Made by a program: the position numbers and the translations under genes. Below, piece after piece: positions 45,471 to 56,983 of a DNA stretch of 64,000 bases (position 1 is the stretch's first letter; every line of letters starts with the position of its first letter). Source of the DNA: Bos javanicus (lineage: Eukaryota; Chordata; Mammalia; Artiodactyla; Bovidae); contig NC_083882.1 in NCBI RefSeq assembly GCF_032452875.1, positions 60,527,614 to 60,591,613 of the forward strand, read 5' to 3'. The notes beneath the pieces were generated by a model. That model saw only the letters and a program-made list of their open reading frames with translations, was not told where the DNA came from and made no database searches.

Positions 45471-45911
45471 CCTATTAAGAATCAGCCTGCCTAAAATATG
45501 CATGAAATAAAATCTTGTTTAGAAATTCTAACAAAGTTGCCATGCTCATTCTCTAACCATTCTGGAAAGGGTTTCTTTTAATCTGAGAAGGCCATTCTCT
45601 TAGACTGAATCTTAATAGCTGGAGACACATGTGGATGTATCAGACTTGAATGGGTAATGGGAATGAGGCAAAACAAAAGAGAATATGAAGATAAATGCAG
45701 TGATTTAATTTCAAGTCCATTCCCTGAGGCAAAGGCTGGACTGAAGACCAAAGGCAAGATTGCTTATTAGGTATCCAACTGAAACACATCAAGTAAAGAA
45801 AGAGCTGATGAAAACATCCAGAAGCAACATGTAGCTAGAAATTCATCCTTAATGAGGAATTACAAAGTGATTTAACATTAAATCAAAAGATACCCTTGTG
45901 AGTTAGGGACT
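45471..45911. other. Unique sequence
   Basis: No repeat or gene recognised. Confidence 0.4.
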
Positions 45912-46252
45912 TTCTTTTAAACTTTTTATTTTATATTGGAGTATAGTTGATTAATAATGTGTTAGTTTCAGGTGTAAAACAAAGTGATTCAGTTATACAT
46001 ATAGATGTATCTATTCTTTTTCAAATTCTTTTTTATTTGGGTTGTTATGTAATATTGAGCAGAGTTCCCTGTGCTATACTGTAGGTCCTCATTGGTTATC
46101 TATTTTAAATATAGTGGTGTGTACGTGTCAAATGAACTTATTTACAAAACAGAACCAGATTCACAGACTTAGAGAAGGAACTTACAGTTACCAGTAGGGG
46201 GTGGTGGGAAGGAGGGATAGTTAGGGAGTTTGCGGTTGACATGTACACAAGG
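45912..46252 (-). mobile_element. Ruminant L1 3' end with internal inversion
   Basis: 45912-46131 is the antisense L1 tail (tttattttatattggagtat, gtttcaggtgtaaaacaaag, tgagcagagttccctgtgct, gtggtgtgtacgtgtcaa). 46132-46252 is in sense orientation (gaacttatttacaaaacaga, accagattcacagacttaga, gttgacatgtacacaa) and maps directly 5' of the first part. This is the twin-priming (5' inversion) layout. Confidence 0.85.
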
Positions 46253-46470
46253 ACTGTGTGAAGAGCTTGGGTCCTGCATACTCACTGAGATATGATTCTG
46301 CATCTGAAAAGGTGCGCTGGATCAGGGGTGGTATTGAAGACATGGACAGACCTCACAGTCAGATGAGGAAACATCTGTAAAGACTGCTACAATGTATGAT
46401 AAAGAAAAATGAGATTCGTAGCACAACGTTGTAGATCAACCATACTTCAACAAAATAAATTTTAAAAAAC
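46253..46470 (+). mobile_element. Possible old L1 3' end
   Basis: Ends in cacaacgttgtagatcaacc, atacttcaacaaaataaatt and an A run, like an L1 terminus. The upstream part is not recognised. Confidence 0.45.
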
Positions 46471-46699
46471 ATTGGGATTCTAAATTGGCCAAGCCCAGAC
46501 CTGGGTTCAAATAACTAGAAAAGTACAAATAATCAGGCTTATAAAACTTCATAAATACCACTATTAAATCCCATTATGCAAGGAAGCAACTGTCTGCTGG
46601 GAACTTCTGAGAGCTCCCTGCTGAACAAGCCCACCCAGGTTGGAAGTGAGGGAGTTGGGGAGCAAGGTACCCCTTGCAGACACCAGGGTCTGATCAATG

Positions 46700-47280
46700 C
46701 AGATGTACAAGCCTATTCAGTGGTAAATATTTTTCATGTATTTTTTGTATTCTGGAAACATAATGGTAAACATGATAGGGAGGGGTCCTACCCTCACTAA
46801 ACTTAGAATCAACTGGAAGAAACAAGAAAATGAACAGTCAATGACAGACAAATGGAATAAGTGCAGGGTGCAAGGGGACATAACCAGAACTACAGGGTGG
46901 TGATAGATTCTCAGAGAAAATTATGCTTCTCAGGGTACCAAGGGGTGAGTAGGAGTGGTTCTGGGGAACAGAAGCAGGGAGAAGAGCGCTCTAAGATGAA
47001 GGAATATCATCTGGAAAGACCCAGAGTCTACTGAAAGTATGATCAATTTTGTAAAATGTCAAAAGTTTAATATGCTTAGAAGATCATTTACAAATGGAAA
47101 GTAGAAAGAGGTGAGGGAGGTAAGATTCATTGAATGTAGCACAAGAGGGCCTTTTAGGCTTATATTATGTCTGAGCCTTTTCCTGAAACCGATGGAGAGC
47201 CATTGATGGGTGCCAAGGAAGCAAATGACATGATCATATTTGCATTTTAGAAGAGAGCTTTGGTTGACCTCTATGCCATG
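46700..47280 (+). repeat. Old interspersed repeat, family not assigned
   Basis: tcctaccctcactaaactta, then ggatagagagcc-like block 'gatggagagccattgatggg', 'aagcaaatgacatgatcata', 'tttgcattttagaagagagc' follow a known mammal-wide old repeat order (…gggaagccattggagg…gtgacatgatctg…). I cannot name the family with certainty. Confidence 0.5.
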
Positions 47281-47689
47281 TTAGTTTCCACATGTTATTT
47301 CCCTGAGATAAGCTGATGAAAACCTTTAGTCACCCCGGAGTGAGCTAATGATATTGACTTTCTTACCCTATAAAGCTGAGGCAATTCCCTCAAGATGATA
47401 CTATCACAAAAGCAGCTGGGTGTTCTCACCCTTTATTACCAAAATATAATACATGATGACAGTGACCTGGGAGTCCCTAGTGCTGTACTTAAAAATCCAA
47501 ACTCTTCATCTAGTTAATTCTGACTCTAAACTGACCAGTAACTCACACAATTGTTGTATATAGGCAAAAATGGAGTTCAAAATAGCAAATGTAAAGAGAC
47601 AAAGTTAGCTCTTCTTGAACAAAACTTTTATGGCTTTACTATTTGAATATAGAACCCCATATAATAATGTCTATTACTCATTTTTAAGG
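47281..47689. other. Unique sequence
   Basis: No repeat or gene recognised. Confidence 0.4.
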
Positions 47690-47880
47690 GTTTCAGGCAC
47701 TATTGCCAATACCTCATGTGCATTTAACTTTGTGATAATTCTCTGAGGTTGATACTAGTATTATTCCTATATTTTATATAAGAAAACATAGATTAATATG
47801 AGGTTAAATAGCTTCCCAAGGACACACAGTTAGCAAGAGGCAAAGCCTGTCTTCAAACCCCAGAACTGTTCTATTGCAAA
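47690..47880 (-). repeat. MIR SINE fossil, reverse orientation
   Basis: tttcaggcactattgccaat, gtgataattctctgaggttg, gaggttaaatagcttcccaa, ggacacacagttagcaagag, and ttcaaaccccagaactgttc in order. Confidence 0.87.
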
Positions 47881-48092
47881 ACATGTGCTTTAAATCACAA
47901 TTCAATTCTGCCTCCTTTTTCATGACTGCTGTGAGAGAGATGTCGCAGTGTTAACTATCATGTCTGGATATGGAGGAAACAAGTTCTGCCAATTTTAATG
48001 CCAATCCCATTTGAGCTCAAATGTGAATGTGTTCTAAAACTTAGTAGGACAACTTTATTGAAAATTAAAAATATATGCATTGTTAATCTCTT

Positions 48093-48433
48093 GAGAGTCC
48101 CTTGGACTGCAAGGAGATCCAACCAGTCCATCCTAAAGGAAATCAGTCCTGGGTGTTCTTTGGAAGGAATGATGCTAAAGCTGAAACTCCAGTACTTTGG
48201 CCACCTCATGCAAAGAGCTGACTCATTGGAAAAGACCCTGATGCTGGGAGGGATTGGGGGCAGGAGGAGAAGGGGACGACAGAGGATGAGATGGCTGGAT
48301 GGCATCACTGACTCGATGGACGTGAGTTTGAGTGAACTCCCGGAGTTGGTGATGGACAGGAAGGCCTGGCGTGCTGCGATTGATTCATGGGGTCACAAAG
48401 AGTCGGACATGACTGAGCGACTGAACTGAACTG
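48093..48433 (+). mobile_element. BovB 3' fragment with 8-bp duplication
   Basis: gagagtcccttggactgcaa to the ctgaactgaactg tail. Perfect duplications aatctctt at 48085-48092 and 48434-48441. Low divergence from the long BovB copies. A 143-codon frame through it is only the BovB C-terminal block. Confidence 0.95.
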
Positions 48434-48441
48434 AATCTCTT

Positions 48442-48929
48442 CATTTCCCAGCTGAGCAGGCAAGGACTTGGAAACTCAGATGATTTGAGTCAGAATTAAG
48501 AGTGTATATATGTTCTATAAGAATGTGATATTTAGCTTGCATCTTCAGAACAAGATGTTAGAATAAAAAAGTCAAAATGAAACAGTATCTAATCAGAGAG
48601 ACTAGACAAAGAGAGAAAATTTTAGTTTAAGTTAAAAGTGAAGCAATTGATATCAACAAGATACTCTGAGCAAGTTCTTATAGCTGGGAGAGTAAGGGAA
48701 GGCAGAGAGAGATTCTGCAGACAATCCCCAAAGCACATATCCAAGCCCCCTATATAGAAAACATGAGTTGGTTGGGACTCACCCTTCATTCATATGCAGG
48801 TTTACATATGATGGATTGATAGAAAGTTTCTATATCACAGAAGCCCCTTCCTAGTAGATTAGAATCATGAGTATGCCAGGACATTTTCTAGAGTCTAGAA
48901 AGTCCCATAAAATACAAGAGGCGAATTAG
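48442..48929. other. Unique sequence
   Basis: No repeat or gene recognised. Confidence 0.4.
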
Positions 48930-49440
48930 CCTCCTATTAACATAAATTTTAAAAATAAATAAATAAAAACTAAAACACAAACTGGAAAACAAAACCAAAG
49001 CAGAATGCCAACTGGGGAATAAAGGAAAGAAAGCAAAACAAAGTAACAAACATGCTGAAAAAAAAGAAAAGAAAGGAAGAAAAGTAGAAGGTAGAAGAAA
49101 AAATAGAAAAGCAAAGTTAAACAGAAGTATATAAAAAAGATTTTGATATATTAAATAATAACTACAGCAGGAAAAGAACAATAAAGAAAACAATCAAGCA
49201 AACAAAACAAAAAAATCCCCACAGAACCGCAAGAGGCCAATGTAGAGGCAGAAATATATAAAGGAAATAAAAATTATGATTAAAAAGTCTTCAAAAACTT
49301 AAATAATAAAATAAAAAACCTCAGCAACAGATGAAAAAGAAGAGAAAAAAATAATCCAGAATGAGCTATAGAACAAATCAAAATATAAGAATAATAATAA
49401 ATGTTTTTCTTGGATCCCCCCACCCCAAAAAAATACAAGA
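48930..49440. repeat. A-rich, purine-biased tract
   Basis: About 500 bp dominated by A with scattered G on the + strand (many aaag/aaac/aataa words), ending near a C-rich ccccccaccccaaaaaaat. Frames on the minus strand are Phe/Leu/Ser-rich low complexity. Origin is unclear: a degenerate poly-A/simple region or part of an unrecognised element. Confidence 0.7.
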
Positions 49441-49820
49441 GGCAGTAGAGGAAGATGGTTGAGAGCAGTCTCTAGAAGCTGATGTCTTGTTGGACACACA
49501 GCTTTAACACTGTGTGTTCTACAGTACTTAGCTCGTTCTCTTTTTGCTTCTGTTTCCTCATCTATAAATTAAAGATAACACTATTAATATCTATAACACT
49601 GATATAAAGAATAAATGAGGAAATCCATTGAAATACTTAATCACTTGTGAAAAGTCAAAACCAATAAATTTCATCATCATCACTGTCATCATTGTCACAT
49701 ATATCTGTATTTCATTCTTATCAAAGCAGATTTTCAGAGTACCCAATTTTGATAAAAAGAATAGAAATTCAAGACACAAAAAAATACTACATTTAAAAAG
49801 TTTAAGGATCTTGAGTAAGG
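49441..49820. other. Unique sequence
   Basis: Small catcatcatcac run near 49671-49690. Nothing else recognised. Confidence 0.4.
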
Positions 49821-49834
49821 TCAGTATAACCTAA

Positions 49835-50050
49835 GTAAGTAAGTGAGTAAGTGAAGTCGCTCAGTCGTATCCAACTCTTTGCGACCCTGTGGACTGTAGC
49901 CTACCAGGCTCCTCTGTCCATGGGATTTTCCAGGCAATAGTACTGGAGTGGATTGCCATTTCCTTCTCCAGCGGATTTTCCGACCCAGGGATCGAACTCA
50001 GGTCTCCCTCATTGTAGACAGACGCTTTACCGTCTGAGCTACCAGGGAAA
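49835..50050 (-). mobile_element. Bov-tA SINE, reverse, with 14-bp duplication
   Basis: Tail of gtaa/gtga units, then agtcgctcagtcgtatccaa, gtccatgggattttccaggc, ccagcggattttccgaccca, tgagctaccagggaaa. Flanks tcagtataacctaa (49821-49834) and tcagtatgacctaa (50051-50064) differ at one base. Confidence 0.95.
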
Positions 50051-50064
50051 TCAGTATGACCTAA

Positions 50065-51124
50065 TGTACCGCCCAAATGAGAAAGTGCTGAGATAGGGGT
50101 GTGGATGTAGCAGGGATCTGATCAGGCAGGGCTTACATTTCCACTGAAACATTTAGTTTTACTTATTCCAAGGGCAGCACAAATATCAATAAATGATGTT
50201 CCTTTCCCAGTGGGGCAGGAAGGAAAGTAAATAGATATGTCAGTGCAATGTAATGCTATGCCAGAAATTAGAACATAGCTCTTATAGCAAAGAGAAGGAA
50301 CATGTCATTCAGCCTTCAAGGAACCTTCCACTCTTTGAATAAAGAGAGGGGACAGATACATAGGTGGAATATTCATAAAAAGAAAGAAAAGAGGCCTTGC
50401 TTTTATCCATGTCTTATTAGGCGATTTTTTTTTTTACATTATTATTGCATATAAAACACTGATCATCTGTTTCACTACTGCAGTGAAAAATAACAGCAAA
50501 TTTGAATTATTTACCCTCTCTAAAGAGTATGTCAGTATATATGTTTGTTCCTCCACTCTTCGAGCACACATCTTTTCCCAGGAAGTCCCTGCTGTTGAAA
50601 AGTTCAGAGCTTTATAACTTCTCATTTCATGACAGGTTGGAAGGAAACTCACATCCATTAATGGCCAGCTGAGCAGAAATAAGCAAGCAAGCAGATGTAG
50701 ACTGCAATAATCTCAAAGGAGAAATTAGAGTTGGTTACTTGTTTCCACTGATGAGGAAATGGAGAAAATTGTTTGTGATAAGTGGAGAATTTCTGAGAGC
50801 CCTTGAGATGCTGAAGGACAGAAGGCACCATCTCTAGACTCTTTCTCCAGACTTCTTTTTTTTTGAAAGTACAGTTGGCCAAGTATGCTGGCAATATTGG
50901 CTGGAAAGTTTATCCCAGGGTCCCAGAGCCTAGAGGACTGACAGGGCTATCACACTAGATGACATCTGGCTCTTGCATTAATGAAGAGCATTTGAGCTTT
51001 GGACTCTTAGCCAAAGCTATGCACCAAAGGTATTAAAAGGCTTAATGGTTCTAATGTCAGGAGGCAGCTAGCTCAGCTCCATATCAGGATCAAGATTCCA
51101 AATAATGTAAAGATATCTCACATA
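50065..51124. other. Unique sequence
   Basis: No repeat or gene recognised; T runs at about 50425-50435 and 50857-50864. Confidence 0.4.
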
Positions 51125-51360
51125 ATAATTCAGCAAACACTTTATTCTTCCACTGCTTCCAGTGAGTCTTTCATTCCAGTCATTTTAGTCTGAGCAGACC
51201 TCCACATATGACATGCATGGTCTTACCTTCTATCATTCACTCCTTCTGGTCACTCCTCCTCTCTAGTTGTCAAAAATCTTATCAATTCTTTCCAATCTAG
51301 TTCCAGAGATATCTCATCTATGGAAGAGACCTGGATTACTTCACCCCAGAGTGGAATAAT
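51125..51360 (+). repeat. Possible L2 fragment
   Basis: CT-rich tattcttccactgcttccag … gatatctcatctatggaaga, gacctggattacttcacccc recalls the L2 'aatgccacctcttcctggaagcc' area. Weak. Confidence 0.3.
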
Positions 51361-51973
51361 TGCTTGATAGGCCTAGAAGGAAATCTTCTGAACAAGACCC
51401 CAGAAAATATAGCTAGTTCATAGAAAAAGGTAATCGTTATAGTATGTATTCACAAATAGCTTTTCAAATAAAGGTAGCCACATACAGCTTTTTCCATTAA
51501 ACATAGTTACTGATTTTTTTTTGTAAGCAATTGCTAGCACATAGGAAGTATAGGTATTCATAGTTTTTAAAATGCATAGAAGAAAAGCTTTAGCTAATGA
51601 GAAGGTCTTTGTGACTTCTGATATTTTTTCTGGAAATGGGAGAAATGTTAACAGTGAGAGATTTAAAGTTTGGGATATCTCAGTATAGCTCATAGAATGA
51701 GCTCATAGAATTAACATTTGTTCTAAGCATATTGGGACCCAGTGACCCAGATTCTTTAATGGCCTGTGTTCAGCTCTGTCCAATGATATTTAGCATGCTT
51801 CATCCAGATAGGGACTGAACTTCCCGCATCGGACAGAGAATGCTGAACTGCCTGCATTTTCTACCTGACTGATCAGCTGGCAGACAGACAGGATATTGGA
51901 CTTAATGTTTGGCTGACTAACTGACATATCCCACTGGGAAAATATAAACCCAATAGAAATACATATAAATTGT
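51361..51973. other. Unique sequence
   Basis: No repeat or gene recognised. Confidence 0.4.
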
Positions 51974-52295
51974 TGTTGCTGTTCAGTCACTAAGTCATAT
52001 CTGACTTTTTGTGACCCCGTGAACCACAGTATGTCAAGCTCTTCTGTCCTCCACTATCTCCTGGAGTTTGATCAAATTCATATCCACTGAGTCAGTGATG
52101 CTATCTAACCATCTCATCCTGTGCTGCTCTTTTCTCCTTTTGCCTTCAATCTTTCCTAGCATCAGGGTCTTTTCCAGTGAGTCAGCTCTTGGCATGTGAT
52201 GGCCAAAGTATTGGAACTTCAGCTTCAGCATCAGTCCTTTCAATGAATATTCAGGGTTGATTTCCTTTAGGATTGACTGGTTTGCTTTCCTTCAG
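51974..52295 (-). mobile_element. BovB/ART2-type 3' segment, reverse
   Basis: gttgttgctgttcagtcact, ttgtgaccccgtgaaccaca, gccttcaatctttcctagca, tcagggtcttttccagtgag, agcttcagcatcagtccttt, tcaatgaatattcagggttg. Ends near ttcagtccaatgacc. Confidence 0.92.
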
Positions 52296-52339
52296 TCCAA
52301 TGACCAAATATGGTATGATTAATAAGTCTTAGAAAGAAT

Positions 52340-52572
52340 ATGTAAAATTAGATAGCCAATGGAAATTTGCTGCATGATGCAGGGAGCTCAAATCTGGTGT
52401 ACTGTGACAACCTGGAGGAGTGGAATGGGATGGGAGGTAAGAGGGAGGTTCAAGAGGGAGGGGACATACAAATACCTATGGCTGAATCATGTTGATATAT
52501 GGTAGAAACTGATATAATATTGTACAGCAATTATCCTCTAATTTCAAATAAATAAATTTAAATTAAAAAAGA
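52340..52572 (+). mobile_element. Ruminant L1 3' end
   Basis: tagccaatggaaatttgctg, catgatgcagggagctcaaa, caagagggaggggacataca, tgttgatatatggtagaaac, gcaattatcctctaatttca and an AAATAAATAAA tail. Confidence 0.92.
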
Positions 52573-52932
52573 AAGACCAGTTCTCCTTAGGAGGGACTAG
52601 AGCAGAATGACTGGCTTTCTTAGAACCCACAACCAATGCTCATTCGCTTCTGGGACATGTAAGAGCTAGCGCATCACTATCATAACAATCAATGGTGATT
52701 GAACTCATGCATTTCACACTTTAATTCACAAAAGCTTCTTCTCCGTTGACTACTGGTAGGTACACATGAGAAAGAGTTGATTGTCTTGCTGTTGGATACA
52801 ACAATGTAATCCCTGCAACTGAGTCTCATATCAGATGCTTTTCTCACCCCTTCTCCCACAAATCTAGCAAAACCTAGGAAAAGAGGATCTGATAGGAGGA
52901 TATCAACAAAGACAAGAGATTTAAATTATCAG

Positions 52933-52935
<3 letters not shown>
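52573..52935. other. Unique sequence
   Basis: No repeat or gene recognised. Confidence 0.4.

Positions 52936-52965
<30 letters not shown>
52936..52965. repeat. (AC)15 microsatellite
   Basis: Fifteen uninterrupted AC units; a length likely to vary between individuals. Confidence 0.98.
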
Positions 52966-52967
<2 letters not shown>

Positions 52968-53597
52968 CTATCCTGAGCTCTTTTCTCAAGAGAAAGTCAG
53001 TTAATTTTTTAAAGCATCCTCTTTAGACTAAACAAAAGAAATAGGATTAGATATTTGTATCTTTGTCTTTAAACAAATTTTCCTAAAATATACATTCTTT
53101 GAATGTGAGAGGGTCAACTAGGAGCATTTGTGCCCATGTCAGGAAACTGGAGACATAAAATGTATTCCATAAACCAATAGGAGGAACCGTTATTGCAATC
53201 CACAGCACTCCCTGCCTTAGGGCTAAAGGAAGAAGCTCGGACCTATTAGAAGCCTGCTACCAGTTTATCTTCTCAGAAGGCCAATTGAACAAGGAAGGCA
53301 GAATCTGTGTGTCTCCAACAGCTCTCTTGGCCAGAGCCTTGGCTTGGGACTGAGCACACAGTAGGAAGCCAAGGATTCAATAGAGACCAGTTGACAAGCT
53401 GGCTGCACACTGCTTCTCCTGAGTCTAATCCCAGCAGCATGGGAGGGTCCTTATCTCAACTTTTCAGATTTGAAAAAAAGGCTAACAATTCCCAATGCAT
53501 GTGGAAATTTTATTTTTTCTGCCTCTTAACTTTATGTTCTAACCCTGCATACACATAGCATGCATCACATTACTTTACTCATATGATAACCCATTGG
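52966..53597. other. Unique sequence
   Basis: No repeat or gene recognised; the 83-codon frame at 53307 has no motif. Confidence 0.4.
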
Positions 53598-53610
53598 TAT
53601 AAGCATGAAT

Positions 53611-53817
53611 GAAGTGAAGTCGCTCAGTCGTGTCCTAGTCTTTGCGACCCCATAGACTGTAGCCCACCAGGCTCATCTGTCCATGGGATTCTCCAGGCAA
53701 GAATACTGGAGTGGGTTGCCATTTCCTTCTCCAGGGGATCTTCCCGACCCAGGGTTCAAACCCAGGACTCCCACATTCCAGGCAGACGCTTTAACCTCTG
53801 AGCCACCAGGGAAGCCC
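53611..53817 (-). mobile_element. Bov-tA SINE, reverse, with distant duplication
   Basis: gaagtgaagtcgctcagtcg, gtccatgggattctccaggc, gatcttcccgacccagggtt, tgagccaccagggaagccc. The left flank tataagcatgaat (53598-53610) recurs perfectly at 53843-53855, leaving 25 extra bases (53818-53842) between the SINE head and the right duplication. Confidence 0.93.
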
Positions 53818-53853
53818 TTGTTATTACTTAAGCATATTATTATATAAGCATGA

Positions 53854-53972
53854 ATATATATATACAATATATATATATACACACACATGTATATTATGAT
53901 GACAGCAATCTTTAGAGCAAAAACGCCTTTAATTTTCATTCAACATGGATGAATATATATATATATATATCT
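53854..53972. repeat. (AT)n microsatellites
   Basis: Interrupted AT/AC run at 53854-53887 and a pure (AT)9 at about 53953-53970, both in AT-rich DNA. Confidence 0.92.
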
Positions 53973-54254
53973 CCATGATAAATTATGACTATACATTTGT
54001 GTATAATATTAGAGTTGGAGGCAAGAAACTTGGCTGTATTAAATTTTATCTTGTAGAATCCTCAAGAAAATAATTTAATTTGTGTTGACTTCAATTTATC
54101 TATCTGCAATAATAAGACAATAATATCAGATACACTGTTGTGGTATGATTCAATTGAATCATAAATAAGAAAGTTTCTTTAATGCTAAGCATCAAATCAA
54201 TGATACATTTACAAGAAAACCATAAGATGATAACAATTATTGAAATGTATGGTT

Positions 54255-54482
54255 AAGATTTTCAGCTCTGTAGGCTCTGTCATCAATAGCACTGAATTCA
54301 AGTCCCAGGTCCGCTGGTTTTAGTTGTGCAAACTTTGTCAGATTTGAACATTGGCTGCCTCAACTATGAAAAGTGAGCAATAATAATAAAATCTACCTCA
54401 CAGATTTGTTTTCTCCTGATTAAATTATGTGATGAATATGAAGCTCAGCATCTGACAATGAATAAGTGCTTAATAAAATAAT
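54255..54482 (+). repeat. MIR SINE fossil
   Basis: ctctgtaggctctgtcatca, actgaattcaagtcccaggt, tgcctcaactatgaaaagtg, agcaataataataaaatcta, cctcacagatttg, gcatctgacaatgaataagt in MIR order. Confidence 0.85.
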
Positions 54483-55129
54483 CAGCCAGACTCCAGTGAG
54501 AAATATATGGCTCACACAGGTTATAATAATTGGAGGAGAGTTCAATAAAGGGGCAATTTTCAAAGATCTGCAGAAGAAAATCACAAGAGATAATGCAGAG
54601 CTGTTGCCATTACTATTGATATATGGGAAGGGAAGAAAGTATGGAGTTATCTGACCCAGACGAGAGGGAGGAAGAAAGAGTAGCCTTGAGAAGAATTAAG
54701 AGCTTAGATAGACTAGACTTCTCTAGTCCAAGTATGTCTTGCATAGATAGAACTCACTCTTTTCCCACGCTCCGACCTCTGGCTCTGTGCTCTATTTACC
54801 AACCCAGTTAGAACTTAGAAGGCAAAGAAGCCCATCAACATAGCCTAGAATTCAACATTTTTTGTTTGTTTGTTTTTTTCCCCTAAGAGTCAGATAGTAA
54901 TTATTTTAAACTTACAAGTAACAGGTTCTCTTGAAAACATAGATACTACGTAAGTGAGTGTAACCCCATTTCAATACAACTTTATATAATCAGGCTACAT
55001 ATTTTTGGACATTTGTTGCAGTCCATACAAATCAGATTCCTGATGCAGAGAGAAGGTGAAAAAATGGATCAGGAGGGGTAGATAGAGGATCTCCAGCTCA
55101 AAGCAATGCTAGCTGTTTTAGTTTTTTTT
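54483..55129. other. Unique sequence
   Basis: No repeat or gene recognised; T/G-rich run near 54861-54880. Confidence 0.4.
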
Positions 55130-55350
55130 TATGCCTGCTCTTGGGCTTAAAGAACCTGCCTGCCAATGCAGGAGACATAAGAGATGCAGGTTTATTCCCT
55201 GGGTTCAGAAGATGCCCTGGAGGAGGGCATGGCAATCCACTCCAATATTCTTGCCTGGAAAATCCCATGGACAGAGGAGCCTGGGGGGGCTACAATCCAC
55301 AGGGTCTCACAGAGTCAGACACAGCTAAAGCCACTTAGCATGTGTGCACA
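55130..55350 (+). mobile_element. Bov-tA SINE with altered head
   Basis: Head is damaged (tgctcttgggcttaaagaac), then ctgccaatgcaggagacata, gatgccctggaggagggcat, atcccatggacagaggagcc, gtctcacagagtcagacaca. Confidence 0.9.
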
Positions 55351-55681
55351 TATGCCTTCTATTATGAATACCATGCTAACTATATGTGAATTGAACATAT
55401 TGGAATACTTTCTTCAGCTGCATAATATATAGTGACTTTTGCTTAACTTTTGCTTATAAGACTGGTTAAGCAGTCTTATGCAGGTCTACCACAGAAAGCT
55501 ACAAATAACCAAGGCTATATGCAAGCTCCATGAAAGTAGAGACACTTTATTTGCAACTGTAAATCCTGAGCCAGGTTCAAATTGAACAGAAATGTCACCT
55601 TTGGAATAGTTCAAGTGACTGTATATATGTCAGCCTGTTCTAAAGCTTTCTATTCTTTTCCACTGGTCCATTTGATTAAGT
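55351..55681. other. Unique sequence
   Basis: No repeat or gene recognised. Confidence 0.4.
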
Positions 55682-56163
55682 TTGTTGTTGCTGAGTTTCT
55701 CAGTCATGCCAAACTCTTTGCAACCCCATGGACTGCAGTACACCAGGCTTCCCTGTCCTTCACCATCTCCCGGAGGTTGCTCAAATTCATGTCCATTGAG
55801 TCGATGATGTCATCCAACCATCTCATCCTGTCATCTCCTTCTCCTCCTGCCCTCAATCTTTCCCAGGATCAGGGTCTTTTCTAATGAGTCAGCTCTTGGC
55901 ATCAGGTGGCCAAAGTATTAGAGCTTCAGCTTCAGCATCAGTCCTTCCAATGAATATTCAGAGTTGATTTCCTTTGGTACTGCCTGTTTTGATCTCCATG
56001 CAGACCAAGGAACTCTCAAGAGTCTTCACAAATACCATAGTTTGAAAGCATCAGTTCTTCAGCCTTCAGCCTTCAGCCTTCTTTATGGGCCAACTCTCAC
56101 ATCCCTACATGACTACTGGAAAAACCATCGCTTTGACTATACAGACCTTTGTTGGAAAATCGG
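55682..56163 (-). mobile_element. BovB/ART2-type 3' segment, reverse
   Basis: gttgttgctgagtttctcag, cccatggactgcagtacacc, ccatctcatcctgtcatctc, caatctttcccaggatcagg, agcttcagcatcagtccttc, ctcaagagtcttcacaaata. Contains three tandem cttcagc-type units at about 56057-56078. Confidence 0.93.
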
Positions 56164-56229
56164 TTAGGTTACATGTTGTAATGCCTTTGTAAGAAGTATT
56201 GACTCACTCAAACTCTTCAAGATTGTTTT

Positions 56230-56525
56230 GACAAATGACCTTTTGGCACTTTCAAATATATTTTAGAATAAGCTTTTAAATTTTCACCAAAATATGGCAA
56301 ATATTTTTATTTAGATCCATTTGAGGACAGCTTTTATTTTTATGATATTGAGACTGGTACCTGACTATGGTAGATTTCTTATGTTTGGGACTTCTTTAGT
56401 ATTTTGCAGTTTTTTAGCTTATACAACTTACATATCCTTATTCAGATATATCTCTAGGTATTTTTGTGTTTTAGGTTCTATTATAAATGGTGTCTTTAGT
56501 GTCAGCTGTTTGTTGTATATTGACC
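56230..56525 (-). mobile_element. Old L1 ORF2 fragment, reverse
   Basis: gatccatttgaggacagctt, tttatttttatgatattgag, then 'agtattttgcagtttt', 'atatctctaggtatttttgt', 'ctattataaatggtgtc' match antisense L1 in order. Confidence 0.68.
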
Positions 56526-56576
56526 ATTGTCATGAAATGTAATTACTACTTCTGTATCACCGTTTAGATTTTCCAT

Positions 56577-56970
56577 GTTATTAGTCTGCTCAAACCACCA
56601 TAAAGAATATCACAGACTGGGTTGTTTAAACAATATGTTTATTTTCTCATAGTTTTAGAGGCTAGATATCCAAGATGAAGGTGCTAGCAGGGTTGAAAAG
56701 ATCCTCGTGGAGATAGCCATCTTCTCACTGCATCCTCACCTGGCCTTTCCTCCTCACAGAGTCTGTCCTCTGCCTTTGTCATGGAGAGAACAACCTCTGG
56801 TGTCTCCTCCTCATCTTATAGACATTAATCATGTCAAATTAGGGTGTTTCTCTGATGACTTTATTTAACCTTCCTTACTTCCTTAAAGGTCCTATCTCCA
56901 AATATATTCACATGGAGGCAAAGACTTCAACATATGAATGTTAAGGGGATACAATTCAGTCCACAATGCA
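56577..56970 (-). mobile_element. MLT1-type (ERVL-MaLR) solo LTR, reverse
   Basis: Non-coding LTR only. tgttattagtctgctcaaac, tatcacagactgggttgttt, ttctcatagttttagaggct, atctcactgcatcctcacct-like block, acattaatcatgtcaaatta, ggtcctatctccaaatatat, tcaacatatgaatgttaagg and a right end caattcagtccacaatgca. Full LTR length (about 390 bp). No internal retroviral sequence beside it. Mammal-wide, so ancient. Confidence 0.87.
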
Positions 56971-56983
56971 TAAAAGGATATAT

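Noticed and set aside
46253..46440. Processed pseudogene upstream of an A-rich tail
   Set aside because: No frame or recognisable mRNA content; the end looks like an L1 terminus instead.
48888..49193. 101-codon Phe/Leu/Ser-rich minus frame resembling a membrane protein
   Set aside because: Direct product of the A-rich tract (T-rich complement gives F/L/S codons).
52936..52965. CRISPR-like array or satellite among the tandem repeats
   Set aside because: All tandem repeats seen are microsatellites or short duplications; there is no spaced-repeat array in the window.
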